Assembly: GCA_035578175.1 (NCBI GenBank)
Contig: JAQMRL010000001.1
Coordinates: forward strand, 438,984,124-439,048,123
Origin: Catonia carolina
Taxonomy: Eukaryota > Arthropoda > Insecta > Hemiptera > Achilidae
DNA: 64,000 nt
Direction: 5' to 3'
Below the pieces are notes generated by a model. It was not told the DNA's origin and ran no database searches. It saw only the letters and a list, made by a program, of their open reading frames with translations. Positions 41,901 to 43,904 of the stretch are shown one piece after another (position 1 is the stretch's first letter; each line of letters starts with the position of its first letter). Position numbers and translations under genes: made by a program.

Positions 41901-43382
41901 ACATGTCAAGAAGTTATATAACACCCGAAATACATAACACAATCACACATTGTTCTACTACTACAATTTAGAAAGAATTTCTTGTACGCTATAAAAAATT
42001 TCACCAATCCAAGTAATTTTTCTGATTTTTTTTTAAAGGAATGCAAATTATCCCAACATTTCAAAAATTGTGGTAATTTATTGATGTATTTTCACTCTCC
42101 ACATTGTGTAGGTTTTTGTTCAAACAATTTCATGGTGTGGTTAGCCACATAATAATCGTTTCTGTTTCTTGCGTTTCGATAGTGGACTTTGAAATTTTAC
42201 ATAAACATATTTTGCTTAACACACACATACTTCGGTGTTGCGGCATGGAGCCACACAGGACACCAGGATCCCCTAGCTCAGAAGTGTTCGTTCCCTCTGT
42301 TTTCAATAATATTTTGTAACCATTTATCGTAATTTGTTAATTTGTCAATGAATATTTGTTATAGGTTATGGCATTCAGAGGGAAGTATCCTGCTCGTTTG
42401 AAGATTGTTTTAGACAATGTAGTATTAGATCAAGTGTCTCACCATAACTATCTGGGCTGCGATGTGAGCTTTAATAGGGACTTGGATATCGAAAATAAAA
42501 TAAATAAATTTCAAGCTATTTGTGGTACCATTAACAGGAAAATGGGGTAACAGAGCTAGAACAGAGACAGTAGTGAAGTTCTACAAGGTAATGGCAGCCC
42601 CAGTCCTTCTTTATGGAAGAGTGTCATAAGTTACCACAAAACGCCAAGAAAGTAGGATCCAAGCAGCTGAAATGAGGTTTTTAAGAAGGGTGAAGGGCTG
42701 CTCGAGGCTGGATCCTAATGTACATAACGAGGAAATTAGACCCGAGTTGGGTGTATTTAGCTTGAATGAAAAAGTGGAGGAGTACCGGAATCAATGGAGA
42801 CAACATTTGGAACGAATGCCAGAAGAGAGAATACCTCTAAAAATGACGGAATATGTTCTAGTTGGAAGAAGGGAGGTGGGAAGACCTCGAAGAAGATAGC
42901 AGTAGTCGAGATGTACGGGCTGGAGTATCTCGTGTTTGTGTAGACGTACAGGATGGTTTGTGAGTTCGGAACAGTCTTGTGCCAAATCCTTGGTAGTAAA
43001 AAGATGAAGAAGAAGGAGGAGGAGGAGGAGGAGAAGGAGGAGGAGTAGGAGGAGAAGAAGATATCTGTTATAAGTGAAAAGTAGGATCGACTGACCTGTA
43101 AGTGTAACATTTCGAATATGATGAGAGCGTAGTTGAAGAACAAAGTGTTGCCACGAATGACAGCCAGATTAGGAAACATATTCGACAATGAGCGTAGTCC
43201 GTTTACTCTGTAGATGAGAAGGTACCCGGTGATCTCGGTCAGTTCAGGAAATGAGATGTTCGCGTACTCCGATTCGTTCGCCTTGTCGATCAGCACGATC
43301 TGAACGAACCCTTCGACGACCCGACATCCTCTCAGCTGGGAAAAATCTCGCACCGAATTTCTGATGTCTCTACTCTGACACA
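1117..43382 (-). CDS. InR: insulin-like receptor (partial gene, 13 ectodomain exons)
   Basis: Receptor tyrosine kinase for insulin-like peptides at the cell surface. Thirteen minus-strand exons (43096-43382, 40239-40373, 31321-31420, 26773-26939, 21417-21606, 17178-17291, 14496-14643, 12315-12529, 10440-10620, 8744-8919, 5827-5997, 2593-2776, 1117-1253) all have AG acceptors and GT donors. Their phases match at every junction, giving 2205 nt and 734 intact codons. The domain order L1, Cys-rich, L2, FnIII-1, FnIII-2 start, insert domain, furin site is that of insulin/IGF receptors. Landmarks are DIRN in L1, the ELGL motif, the DNQNL motif of L2, DACGGDGW in FnIII-1 and FEDTLHN in alphaCT. The first recognised exon starts inside L1, so an upstream signal-peptide exon is missing. 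The kinase half lies outside the window. Paralogue identity (InR1 or InR2) cannot be settled here. Confidence 0.96.
1428..1611 (+). mobile_element. tRNA-derived SINE, family B
   Basis: The tRNA-like head has an A box (TGGCGCAGTTGGT) and a B box (GGTTCGAATCC). A 70-bp body and an A-rich tail of about 25 bp follow. It is flanked by a perfect 12-bp target duplication, TAATGGTAAGGT, at 1416-1427 and 1612-1623. Other copies are at 6487, 20843, 23244 (minus), 23824 (minus), 37125 (minus) and 50160 (minus). Confidence 0.85.
1737..2165 (+). pseudogene. non-LTR reverse transcriptase C-terminal relic
   Basis: Translated, it gives VPILTYENT, then after a one-base shift near 1790 [14 protein letters not shown] and [33 protein letters not shown] follows, where a TAG replaces the usual Trp of RWFGH. 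This order ([28 protein letters not shown]) is the standard C-terminal end of arthropod LINE RTs. It is broken by one frameshift and one stop. Confidence 0.8.
2166..2592. other. intron stretch, no recognised feature
   Basis: Starts with a run of Cs and a short CA tract, then a somewhat G+C-richer unique sequence up to the InR exon donor at 2592. No coding, RNA or repeat signature was recognised. Confidence 0.5.
2593..2776 (-). CDS. InR: InR exon: insert domain and alphaCT helix
   Basis: Sixty codons with two-nucleotide overhangs. After [18 protein letters not shown] comes DECQC, equivalent to the insert-domain Cys cluster that links the two alpha chains. A charged stretch ([17 protein letters not shown]) and [13 protein letters not shown] follow. 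That last motif is the alphaCT peptide, which packs on L1 and contacts hormone; F, E, D, L, H, N and the following V are kept. The donor is AAAAG|GTAATT. The acceptor TTTTTTCTAG|CG is followed by a frame that joins DYCFE-P-LMNLP. Confidence 0.95.
2884..2955 (+). repeat. tRNA-like sequence, degenerate
   Basis: TGGCACAGTGGTAG resembles an A box and GGTTCATTTCC a B box (consensus GGTTCGANTCC), about 45 bases apart as in a tRNA. No clear acceptor stem is visible. It may be an old SINE head or a tRNA relic. Confidence 0.3.
3481..4797 (-). mobile_element. mariner (DD34D) element, full length but inactive
   Basis: Terminal inverted repeats of about 28 bp start CGAGGGGGTACCCAAAAG at both ends, with about two mismatches beyond that core. 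TA duplications lie at 3479-3480 and 4798-4799. The length of 1317 bp is normal for mariner. It encodes a broken transposase on the minus strand and is inserted in a family E element. Confidence 0.93.
3536..4604 (-). pseudogene. mariner transposase, one stop and one frameshift
   Basis: The reading starts ATGATGGCAAGT at 4604 ([15 protein letters not shown]). Motifs in order: an N-terminal helix-turn-helix ending [12 protein letters not shown], then [13 protein letters not shown] (first catalytic Asp region), [10 protein letters not shown] and [14 protein letters not shown], with 34 residues between the last two Asp. It is disabled by a TAA in the TQV-E-WF region near 4480 and a one-base deletion near 4250 between TMKSRCQ and [10 protein letters not shown]. 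The catalytic triad is otherwise kept, so decay is recent. It ends at a TAA after GDKVLL. Confidence 0.92.
5247..5538. mobile_element. TA-flanked MITE of about 292 bp
   Basis: Inverted ends share CAGGTGAACTAAT and then GTGAGAG about 25 bp further in, about 40 bp of imperfect repeat in all. It is flanked by TA at 5245-5246 and 5539-5540. Without it, the surrounding family E sequence (GTGGTA then the TTTAAGTTCCAAG region) is continuous. It has no coding capacity and is probably mobilised by a Tc1/mariner transposase. Confidence 0.75.
5827..5997 (-). CDS. InR: InR exon: start of FnIII-2
   Basis: Fifty-six codons: [20 protein letters not shown], then [20 protein letters not shown] and ending at QQRDYCFE. 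The W.PP..PNGN.T.Y.I motif and the RDYC Cys before the insert domain are conserved in insulin receptors. The acceptor is TAAATAG|CT, with a weak polypyrimidine tract, and the donor GAAC|GTAAGT. NVT is a possible N-glycosylation site. Confidence 0.95.
5998..6486. other. intron, no recognised feature
   Basis: A+T-rich intronic DNA between the FnIII-2 exon and a truncated SINE. No exon, RNA or repeat was recognised. Confidence 0.5.
6487..6605 (+). mobile_element. SINE family B, 5'-truncated
   Basis: Starts at the B box (GGGTTCGAATCC) and runs through the common body (GCATTAGCAGTAATTGCAG) to an A-rich tail. It lacks the A-box half present at 1428. Confidence 0.75.
6606..7211. other. intron, no recognised feature
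   Basis: A+T-rich unique-looking sequence with a short poly-A stretch. A phrase near 6950-7050 (CACCAGAATGTGGTAA and CATGGTAGGAGTAGGAAG) recurs diverged and inverted at about 26470-26680, so an old repeat pair may be present. Nothing coding was seen. Confidence 0.4.
7212..8695. mobile_element. foldback DNA element with long inverted arms
   Basis: Both ends read CAGGRTGATTCAAAAC inward from TA (7210-7211 and 8696-8697). The two arms are inverted copies over roughly 500 bp each, with a near-perfect inner pair at 7797-8142 and 8181-8530 and a spacer of about 38 bp. The left arm is split by a family A retroposon (7387-7785). No coding capacity is visible. It lies in the InR intron between FnIII exons. 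Confidence 0.85.
7387..7785 (-). mobile_element. SINE-like retroposon, family A
   Basis: A 399-bp insertion with a perfect 11-bp target duplication, ATAAAAATGTT, at 7376-7386 and 7786-7796. On the minus strand it begins GCCCATAATAAACAGGTGG and ends CTGATGACCTAAACAACAAC. The right arm of the host foldback lacks it, which fixes its boundaries. The tail phrase GGTTTGAACC..GGCTG recalls the GACTGGTTTGAT 3' motif of other insect retroposons. No pol III boxes were recognised in the head. Confidence 0.8.
8744..8919 (-). CDS. InR: InR exon: FnIII-1, second half
   Basis: Fifty-eight codons plus single nucleotides at each end: [20 protein letters not shown], then [20 protein letters not shown] and the [14 protein letters not shown] stretch. 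The L.PYTQYA.YVKTYT...GA.S.I.YF.T.P pattern is the FnIII-1 end. The acceptor is TTTTCAG|G and the donor GACA|GTAAGT. A long foldback element sits directly below it in the downstream intron (7212-8695). Confidence 0.95.
9049..9598 (-). mobile_element. family I non-autonomous DNA element, internally deleted
   Basis: The ends share an inverted GAGTCACGAGTTTGCC / GAAGTCACGAGATTGCC sequence, flanked by TA (9047-9048 and 9599-9600). Longer plus-strand relatives are 13353-14081 and 22177-22969. No transposase was seen. Confidence 0.7.
9601..9680. repeat. two abutting perfect hairpins
   Basis: 9601-9637 has 17-bp perfect arms (TCTATATAAGTTTTCAA) around TAA. 9638-9680 has 20-bp perfect arms (from TTTTCCGTAAGTGG) around TTA. 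They touch each other and the right end of a family I element. Confidence 0.9.
9700..10439. other. intron, no recognised feature
   Basis: A+T-rich sequence up to the FnIII-1 exon donor. No gene, RNA or repeat family was recognised. Confidence 0.5.
10440..10620 (-). CDS. InR: InR exon: FnIII-1, first half
   Basis: Fifty-nine codons with two-nucleotide overhangs: [20 protein letters not shown], then [20 protein letters not shown] and [19 protein letters not shown]. The [20 protein letters not shown] motif is conserved in FnIII-1 of insulin receptors, and DAC carries the Cys of the alpha-alpha disulfide region. The acceptor is TTTGCAG|GC and the donor ACGG|GTAAGT. Two potential N-glycosylation sites, NIT and NVT, are visible. 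Confidence 0.95.
10869..10894. repeat. short perfect hairpin
   Basis: ATAGAGGCAAA and TTTGCCTCTAT are separated by ATTA. It resembles the hairpins at 9601-9680 in having a 3-4 nt spacer. A Tigger-like phrase (GGCTTATCCG) lies just after, at 10928. Confidence 0.8.
11096..12126 (+). mobile_element. family E Helentron-like element with long CA array
   Basis: Left end TCTGGTGTAAAACACTC, then AACTTTCTCTTGCC. The right end is a hairpin followed by GGCAAGAGAAAGTAAAA. The internal microsatellite is expanded (11873-11970). The hairpin is a perfect 28-bp palindrome at 12088-12115 (starts GCCTATATGAATA). No coding capacity is visible. Confidence 0.75.
11873..11970. repeat. CA / CGCA microsatellite
   Basis: (CA)n of about 50 bp followed by (CGCA)n, inside the family E copy at the position where other copies carry a short CA run. 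Confidence 0.95.
12315..12529 (-). CDS. InR: InR exon: L2 domain, second half
   Basis: Seventy-one codons from [16 protein letters not shown] to [15 protein letters not shown] followed by LW is the hallmark of the L2 C-terminal ladder. The later stretch [19 protein letters not shown] matches the F.F.NPKLC motif. The acceptor is TTTTTCAG|A and the donor GCTT|GTAAGT, both good. It ends at the L2 to FnIII-1 linker. Confidence 0.95.
12561..12954 (-). mobile_element. SINE-like retroposon, family A
   Basis: Flanked by a perfect 11-bp duplication, ATTTTATTCAT, at 12550-12560 and 12955-12965. It is the same element as 7387-7785, with its GTTGTT tail at the left. Confidence 0.85.
13353..14081 (+). 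mobile_element. family I non-autonomous DNA element
   Basis: Left end AAGTCACGAGATTGCC after TA; right end GACTCAAGTGACTA before TA. About 729 bp, alignable to 22177-22969. Its short frames are not conserved as protein between copies. Confidence 0.65.
14105..14342 (+). repeat. Penelope-like 3' end joined to a family E right end
   Basis: 14105-14214 carries a diverged hammerhead-like core (CTGATGATGG...CCACCGAAACG). From about 14215 the sequence is the last 130 bp of family E, ending GGCAAGAGAAAGTAAAA. Confidence 0.55.
14496..14643 (-). CDS. InR: InR exon: L2 domain, first half
   Basis: Forty-eight codons with two-nucleotide overhangs at both ends: [20 protein letters not shown], then [20 protein letters not shown]. 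The [19 protein letters not shown] leucine-repeat pattern is diagnostic of L2. The acceptor is TTTTCAG|GT and the donor AACAA|GTAAGT. It joins the previous exon as [13 protein letters not shown] and the next as [15 protein letters not shown]. Confidence 0.95.
14755..15540. mobile_element. Penelope-like foldback, family F
   Basis: Left arm about 14819-15097 and right arm about 15255-15530 are inverted copies. Each carries a hammerhead-like motif (14869-14912 minus, 15437-15482 plus). The arms flank a spacer with coding-like sequence. The outer left sequence ATCTTTATAATGCATCCTGC recurs at other F copies. In both motifs here the core is changed at CTGATGA (CTGATAA, CTGATTA), so self-cleavage is doubtful. 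Confidence 0.7.
15128..15349 (+). pseudogene. Penelope-like ORF C-terminal fragment
   Basis: Reads [20 protein letters not shown], then [12 protein letters not shown], a stop, and [20 protein letters not shown]. The same peptide recurs at 36419-36628 in the same position relative to the hammerhead motif, with the stop at a different site. That argues for a once-coding tail. I compare it from memory with Penelope-like C-termini (…YE.YK.…DILN.Q); a profile search was not possible. Confidence 0.5.
15580..16404. mobile_element. pogo/Tigger-like DNA element
   Basis: Starts CAGTAATCCCTCGTCATTCG after TA. Ends with the inverted counterpart (inverse reads CAGTAATCGCTTGGTATTCG) before TA at 16405-16406. 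CAGTAATCCCTCG is the hallmark Tigger terminus. The 825-bp interior has no transposase I could recognise; its short frames are unassigned. Confidence 0.8.
16407..17177. other. intron, no recognised feature
   Basis: Very A+T-rich intronic DNA up to the donor of the Cys-rich/L2 exon. No repeat family or gene was recognised. Confidence 0.5.
17178..17291 (-). CDS. InR: InR exon: end of Cys-rich region, start of L2
   Basis: Thirty-seven codons with split codons at both ends: [20 protein letters not shown], then [18 protein letters not shown]. The GPC..C motif closes the Cys-rich region. The G-C-T...G.L.I.IRGG stretch opens the L2 beta-helix, as in insulin and IGF receptors. The acceptor is TTTTCAG|GG and the donor GGAA|GTAAGT. 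It lies immediately below the transposon cluster at 17367-19660. Confidence 0.95.
17437..18809 (+). mobile_element. Tc1/mariner-superfamily transposon, nearly intact
   Basis: Inverted repeats of about 33 bp (TACCATGCGTTCTGAAAGTC and the inverse of GACTTTCCGAACGCACGGTA), with two differences, flanked by TA at 17435-17436 and 18810-18811. It encodes a single-exon transposase with one stop. Confidence 0.9.
17621..18670 (+). pseudogene. transposase (38-residue D2-D3 spacing), single in-frame TGA
   Basis: The start ATG at 17621 gives [16 protein letters not shown], preceded by about 180 bp of 5' leader. An N-terminal helix-turn-helix resembling DUF4817 (to about residue 60, ending [13 protein letters not shown]) is followed by [25 protein letters not shown] and [15 protein letters not shown]. 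Second and third Asp are 38 residues apart, against 34 in mariner. The only break is TGA at 18143-18145, where CGA (Arg) is likely ancestral; the frame continues [13 protein letters not shown] to HFEHLL and TAA. The catalytic Asp are all present. Confidence 0.88.
19109..19503 (-). mobile_element. SINE-like retroposon, family A
   Basis: Target duplication ACTAAAATG at 19100-19108 and 19504-19512. Full-length family A copy with TTGTTGTTTAGGTC at the left and CTGTTATGGGCAG at the right. Confidence 0.85.
19975..20026 (-). ncRNA. hammerhead-ribozyme-like motif
   Basis: Read on the minus strand: TTTACT, core CTGATGA, an extra T, stem II GGTG-GATC-CACC, core GAAA, a short self-complementary segment, then TAAGTAAG. 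The last part can pair back to the first six bases as stem I. Core bases are intact. Stem III is only about 3 bp, so a dimer would be needed for activity. Confidence 0.5.
20178..20250 (+). repeat. duplicate of the InR exon 21417-21606 acceptor boundary
   Basis: From GTCCAAATACTGAAAACAAT onward this is a copy of 21598-21670 with about five differences. It includes nine exon bases, the AG acceptor (as CT on this strand) and about 64 intron bases, in the same orientation as the original. Confidence 0.85.
20446..20842 (+). mobile_element. SINE-like retroposon, family A, with SINE B in its tail
   Basis: Target duplication AGTAACGTTAT at 20435-20445 and 21030-21040. The element reads head to tail on this strand and ends CACCTAAACAACAG. 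A SINE B is inserted in the tail, duplicating CCTAAACAACAG. Confidence 0.85.
20843..21019 (+). mobile_element. SINE family B, complete
   Basis: A box TTGGCGCAGTTGGTGACG and B box GGTTTGAATCCC, with an A tail of about 19 bp. The target duplication CCTAAACAACAG at 20831-20842 and 21020-21031 lies within the family A tail, so this SINE is younger than that copy. Confidence 0.9.
21417..21606 (-). CDS. InR: InR exon: cysteine-rich region, distal part
   Basis: Sixty-three codons plus one nucleotide. It begins [14 protein letters not shown] and ends FYTCEPCK, with [12 protein letters not shown] in the middle; this corresponds to the last Cys-rich repeats of the receptor. The acceptor TTTTCAG|TAT starts in phase 0 and the donor is AAAG|GTAACA. 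The acceptor-side boundary, about 70 bp including the last nine exon bases, is duplicated at 20178-20250 inside a foldback element. Confidence 0.95.
21765..22165. mobile_element. compact Penelope-like foldback
   Basis: Inverted arms around a short spacer. Motifs at 21861-21910 (minus, core CTGATGA/GAAAC intact) and 22066-22112 (plus, core changed to CTGATAA). The outer left end is ATCTTTATAATGCAACCTGC. The right end abuts a family I element at 22177. Confidence 0.7.
21861..21910 (-). ncRNA. hammerhead-ribozyme-like motif
   Basis: Minus-strand order: ATTTACT, CTGATGA, T, GGTGGATCCACC, GAAAC, ACGTGT, AAGTAAAGAT. Stem I pairs TTTACT with AGTAAA and can extend with a bulge. Conserved core positions are present. 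Confidence 0.55.
22177..22969 (+). mobile_element. family I non-autonomous DNA element, longest copy
   Basis: Starts CTGAAGTCACGAGATTGCC after TA and ends GACTCAAGTGACTT before TA (22970-22971). 793 bp without a recognisable protein. Confidence 0.65.
23244..23384 (-). mobile_element. SINE family B, truncated
   Basis: Target duplication AAGAACGGTAAA at 23232-23243 and 23385-23396. On the minus strand the copy starts within the tRNA-like part and lacks the A box. B box: GGATTCGAAC on this strand. Confidence 0.85.
23570..24295 (+). mobile_element. RTE-like non-autonomous element
   Basis: Head AAACTAGCGGTACCCGGCGT and tail GGAGATAAAGGGGAACATAC plus TATATAG repeats, with TTTTACA at 23563-23569 and 24296-24302 as target duplication. 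Head and tail styles match RTE-derived elements of insects. A SINE B (23824-23997) is inserted within it. Confidence 0.65.
23824..23997 (-). mobile_element. SINE family B, complete
   Basis: Target duplication AACCTCAAACAT at 23812-23823 and 23998-24009. Minus-strand A box (TTGGCGCGGTTGGTAACG) and B box (GGTTCGAATCC) are intact. Confidence 0.9.
24303..25645. other. intron, no firm feature
   Basis: A+T-rich DNA. CAGTGGTCACCAACTTAGTG at 24804 resembles a hAT terminus, but no convincing partner end was found. Alternating GATACGATACGTAAGATACG-type repeats occur at 25357-25390 and echo inverted near 25490-25530. No gene was seen. Confidence 0.4.
25920..26093 (+). pseudogene. pogo/Tigger transposase N-terminal HTH fragment
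   Basis: Reads [20 protein letters not shown], then [16 protein letters not shown], a TAA, and [17 protein letters not shown]. This is the N-terminal CENP-B-type helix-turn-helix (…I.EK.EII…G..I.ELAR.YG.SRSTIS.I). One internal stop; no DDE domain follows. A Tigger-like right end (inverse CAGTAGGCCCTCACGTTACG) closes at 26356 before TA. Confidence 0.75.
26094..26772. other. Tigger-like right end and intron
   Basis: 26255-26356 is the right terminal region of a pogo/Tigger element. The rest is A+T-rich intron up to the Cys-rich exon, with a diverged inverted counterpart of about 6950-7150. Confidence 0.45.
26773..26939 (-). CDS. InR: InR exon: furin-like cysteine-rich repeats
   Basis: Two nucleotides plus 55 codons with many Cys: [20 protein letters not shown], then a CSGGCN stretch, then [20 protein letters not shown]. 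The [12 protein letters not shown] and CVACR..F..G.C...CP patterns are conserved between insulin and EGF receptors. The acceptor is GTTACAG|TG and the donor AAG|GTATGA. It ends in phase 0 at TTYK, joining YLDRRC of the next exon. Confidence 0.95.
27098..27704 (+). mobile_element. putative solo LTR with histone-type 3' stem-loop
   Basis: G+C-rich 607-bp block in A+T-rich surroundings. It begins TGTCACCG and ends CGGTGACA, the TG...CA form of an LTR, and is flanked by a perfect 4-bp duplication ATAC (27094-27097, 27705-27708). The first 150 bp closely match the reverse complement of 46063 downwards. No gag or pol and no second LTR were found nearby, so a solo LTR is the likely state. It could instead be a short-TIR DNA element. 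Confidence 0.6.
27644..27659 (+). terminator. histone-mRNA-like 3' stem-loop
   Basis: GGCCCTTTTCAGGGCC: six perfect base pairs and a TTTC loop, preceded by TTAAAC and followed by AACAAAAT. This fits the metazoan histone 3' stem-loop (GGYYYTTYTNARRRCC, then ACCA/ACAAA). It lies 45 bp before the end of the putative LTR. Confidence 0.7.
27811..27866 (-). repeat. Penelope-like 3' end with diverged hammerhead-like motif
   Basis: Minus strand: GCTCTGAAGAAGGTGG, then TACCACCGAAACACCCCTAA. The core is CTGAAGA/GAAAC, with a different stem II palindrome (GGTGGTACCACC). It abuts the left end of a family E copy. Confidence 0.45.
27874..28782 (+). mobile_element. family E Helentron-like element
   Basis: Left end TCTGGTGCGAAACACTCACA; right end CCTATGTATTCATATAGG then CAAGAAAAATTAAAA. 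Internal sequence is collinear with 34714-35595. Confidence 0.75.
29045..29232 (-). mobile_element. tRNA-derived SINE, family D
   Basis: Minus strand: CGTGGTGTAGTGGTCAGCGC (A box) and GGGTTCGATTCCCGG (B box), then a body ending CATCACTCAATAAAAC and an A-rich tail. The tRNA head is well preserved, so the copy may be young. It could be read as a tRNA gene, but the head lacks a closed acceptor stem and continues into the SINE body. Confidence 0.75.
29669..30294 (-). mobile_element. internally deleted Tc1/mariner-superfamily transposon
   Basis: Inverted ends CCGGGTGATTCATTTAAAAG and its counterpart CCGGTTGATTCATTTAAAAG continue to GTAGCCCGC. TA lies at both sides. 626 bp with only the 3' half of a transposase. 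Confidence 0.85.
29786..30145 (-). pseudogene. transposase C-terminal fragment (same group as 17621)
   Basis: Minus strand: [18 protein letters not shown], a stop, then [20 protein letters not shown]. Third catalytic Asp is replaced by Asn (MCN for PPD). A long tail follows. Inactive. Confidence 0.75.
30388..30600. repeat. truncated Penelope-like foldback
   Basis: Outer end ATCTTTATAATGCATCCTGC and AATTTCACTAACC arm present. The right arm stops inside the hammerhead-like motif at CTGATGATGGTG, where an RT fragment begins. Confidence 0.6.
30606..31150 (+). pseudogene. non-LTR reverse transcriptase C-terminal fragment
   Basis: [20 protein letters not shown], then [13 protein letters not shown]; after a frameshift near 30735, [17 protein letters not shown] and [16 protein letters not shown]. 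Standard order for an insect LINE C-terminus (YASETL, ERRILRK, RR..FLGHL.R). No palm domain. Confidence 0.75.
31321..31420 (-). CDS. InR: InR exon: start of cysteine-rich region
   Basis: Thirty-three codons plus one nucleotide: [19 protein letters not shown], then [14 protein letters not shown]. The Cys spacing and the W-x-x-x-HCQ motif are those of the first furin-like repeat. The acceptor TTTTCAG|GGT is good. The donor used must be AAAT|GTTTGT, because it alone keeps the frame into the next exon (T+TG gives Leu, so HCQKLC). A better-looking donor four bases further on would give an immediate stop. The donor is therefore weak by consensus. Confidence 0.9.
31422..32079. other. intron, no recognised feature
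   Basis: A+T-rich intron above the first Cys-rich exon. No repeat family was recognised before the family E copy at 32080. Confidence 0.45.
32080..33025 (+). mobile_element. family E Helentron-like element, near-identical to 51698-52643
   Basis: Left CTGGTGTGAAACACTCACAC, right CCTATATATTCATATAGG then CAAGAGAAAGTAAAA. Matches 51698-52643 almost base for base, including a shared GTTTCAAGTTTCAAGTTCG duplication. Confidence 0.85.
33716..33872 (+). repeat. three-copy tandem repeat of 52 bp
   Basis: Unit begins AAATTGTCAATCCCTCGTGG and is repeated three times, the last diverged. The surrounding 33026-34560 region is otherwise A+T-rich and unassigned. Confidence 0.9.
34564..34655 (+). other. coding-like fragment with possible splice donor
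   Basis: ATG gives [21 protein letters not shown] +1 shift gives [12 protein letters not shown] up to CATCAG|GTATCT. It could be a first exon of a transposon gene or chance; no family was recognised. Confidence 0.2.
34714..35595 (+). mobile_element. family E Helentron-like element
   Basis: Left end TCTGGTGTGAAACACTCACA with a GTGTGA..TCACAC hairpin, then AACTTTCTCTTGCC. The right end is a hairpin CCTATATATTCATTTAGG then CAAGAGAAAGTAA. The inverted pair ACTTTCTCTTGCC is 22 bp inside the left end but terminal on the right, i.e. asymmetric terminal inverted repeats. Confidence 0.75.
36017..36349 (+). mobile_element. tRNA-derived SINE, family C
   Basis: A box TGGTCTAGAGGTAAAG, B box GGTTCAAATCC, then a 240-bp body ending in an A-rich tail. 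Perfect 13-bp target duplication TTTTAACCTAAAC at 36004-36016 and 36350-36362. In place of the anticodon arm is a hairpin, AATCAGCTG-TTTAA-CAGCTGATT. Other copies: 38439-38770 and 48337-48655. Confidence 0.88.
36363..36406 (+). repeat. SINE C head fragment
   Basis: Second SINE C head (CCCACCGGGTTGGTC to GTCGCCAAAAT) cut off after about 44 bp and fused to Penelope-like sequence. Confidence 0.75.
36419..36628 (+). pseudogene. Penelope-like ORF C-terminal fragment
   Basis: [16 protein letters not shown], then [23 protein letters not shown], stop, [20 protein letters not shown]. It is the same peptide as 15128-15349; each copy supplies a sense codon where the other has a stop. Family assignment rests on recollection of Penelope-like C-termini and on linkage to the hammerhead motif. 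Confidence 0.5.
36738..36790 (+). ncRNA. hammerhead-ribozyme-like motif, intact core
   Basis: TTATTTACT, CTGATGA (36747-36753), extra T, GGTG-GATC-CACC stem II, GAAA (36767-36770), CACGTG, TA, AGTAAGAATAA. Stem I pairs TTACT with AGTAA. Stem III is a 3-bp self-complementary hexamer, as in minimal retroelement hammerheads that work as dimers. Confidence 0.6.
37125..37301 (-). mobile_element. SINE family B, complete, diverged
   Basis: Target duplication AGTTGCAGTA at 37115-37124 and 37302-37311. B box on minus GGTTCGAATCC with changes; A-box half degraded. Confidence 0.85.
37690..38095. mobile_element. compact Penelope-like foldback
   Basis: Arms run from CTATTTTATATAATGAATTT to its inverse at about 38085. 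Hammerhead-like motifs at 37772-37815 (minus, CTGATGA) and 37972-38015 (plus, CTGATTG). Only about 20 bp separates the arms near 37895. Confidence 0.7.
38439..38770 (+). mobile_element. tRNA-derived SINE, family C
   Basis: Same head and body as 36017-36349, with A box TGGTCTAGAGGTAAAG, B box GGTTCAAATCC, and an A-rich end. Target duplication not clear. Confidence 0.8.
38995..39937 (+). mobile_element. mariner, internally deleted
   Basis: Perfect 30-bp inverted ends starting CGAGGTGTGATCAAAAAGTA, flanked by TA. 943 bp, about 350 bp short of a full mariner. Confidence 0.93.
39203..39883 (+). pseudogene. mariner transposase remnant, catalytic core deleted
   Basis: Contains the HTH end ([16 protein letters not shown]), [13 protein letters not shown] with the first Asp, then jumps to [20 protein letters not shown] and ends [14 protein letters not shown]. 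The segment with the second and third Asp is missing, and frames shift several times. Confidence 0.85.
40239..40373 (-). CDS. InR: InR exon: second half of L1 domain
   Basis: Forty-five codons in phase 0 at both ends, starting [20 protein letters not shown] and then [13 protein letters not shown]. This matches the end of the insulin-receptor L1 domain, where ELGL follows HLK/HLQ and an LCY...IDW motif closes the domain. The acceptor is TTTTAG|GAA and the donor GCG|GTAAGC. It joins HLQ of the upstream exon to ELG exactly as in other insulin receptors. A degraded mariner lies just upstream at 40504-41426. Confidence 0.95.
40504..41426 (-). mobile_element. mariner, internally deleted and degraded
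   Basis: Inverted ends CGAGGGCGGTTCAAAAAGTA and CGAGGGCTGTTCAAAAAGTA with TA on both sides. 923 bp. Confidence 0.92.
40551..41220 (-). pseudogene. mariner transposase remnant, catalytic Asp lost
   Basis: Reads [35 protein letters not shown], then, after a deletion of the first-Asp region, [22 protein letters not shown] and YSPDMAPCN. Second Asp is Gly and third is Asn. Stops and frameshifts add to this. Confidence 0.85.
41655..41800 (-). repeat. family E tip, diverged
   Basis: ACTTGCCCAGTATGAATATA and the following GAACAATATGTTTTCATG / ACTTGAACCCAAAAAGC correspond to the right ~130 bp of family E in reverse. 41801-42367 holds a poly-G run and A+T-rich DNA with no recognised feature. Confidence 0.45.
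42368..42897 (+). pseudogene. non-LTR reverse transcriptase C-terminal part
   Basis: [20 protein letters not shown], then [19 protein letters not shown], frameshift near 42548, [19 protein letters not shown], a [39 protein letters not shown] and [11 protein letters not shown]. Clear YLG...FNYLG and [12 protein letters not shown] motifs of arthropod LINE RTs. Confidence 0.85.
43010..43065. repeat. GGA-rich microsatellite
   Basis: (GGA/GAA)n repeats just below the donor of the first L1 exon. Confidence 0.9.
43096..43382 (-). CDS. InR: InR exon: first half of L1 domain
   Basis: Encodes 95 complete codons after two nucleotides of a split codon. It begins [19 protein letters not shown], where DIRN and the following Cys are the classic start of the L1 ligand-binding domain. 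It continues through a leucine-rich beta-helix ([18 protein letters not shown], then PNLAVIRGN) to the [12 protein letters not shown] stretch. The acceptor is TTTCAG and the donor CAG|GTCAGT. The split codon xTG must give Val, Leu or Met just before the first Cys; Val would fit the usual V-C start. The intron side of the donor holds a purine-rich GGA repeat. Confidence 0.96.
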
Positions 43383-43904
43383 CTGAAACAGAAACAAAAA
43401 CAGAACAAAAATTCAGTCGCTACTCTATGAAATCATTAATTTAGGATAAAATAAAAATAATAACAAAACATTAATTAATTAATTAATTCACTGGTTTTTA
43501 TTTTGGTTTATGTCAGACTATTAAACACAGTAAAGCTATTTCATACGAAGAACGTGTTAGTTGTAACGATATTGCCTAAAAAACAGAATTTGTTTACAAT
43601 AAAGTTTGTTTTATTGTGAACAAGGGTGTGCAGGGCAATTGTCCAAAAGAAAGAACAACTTTTCTCTTTTGCTTAGGCATGTTTTTATCTCGTAACATTT
43701 TTACCCATTTGAAAACCGCTTCGTCCACATCATCGTATTTACATACATATTTTTAATCGTACATAGTACAAGAGTGCCACACTAGGCCTACTCTTATGTT
43801 GTTTTTTTTTTTTTGCATCCAGGAGACTGCAAAAGGGAGTATAGGATATAACAAGATAATGTTGACCACAGTGGTCAACGTACGGACGTACTGTATTGTC
43901 ACGT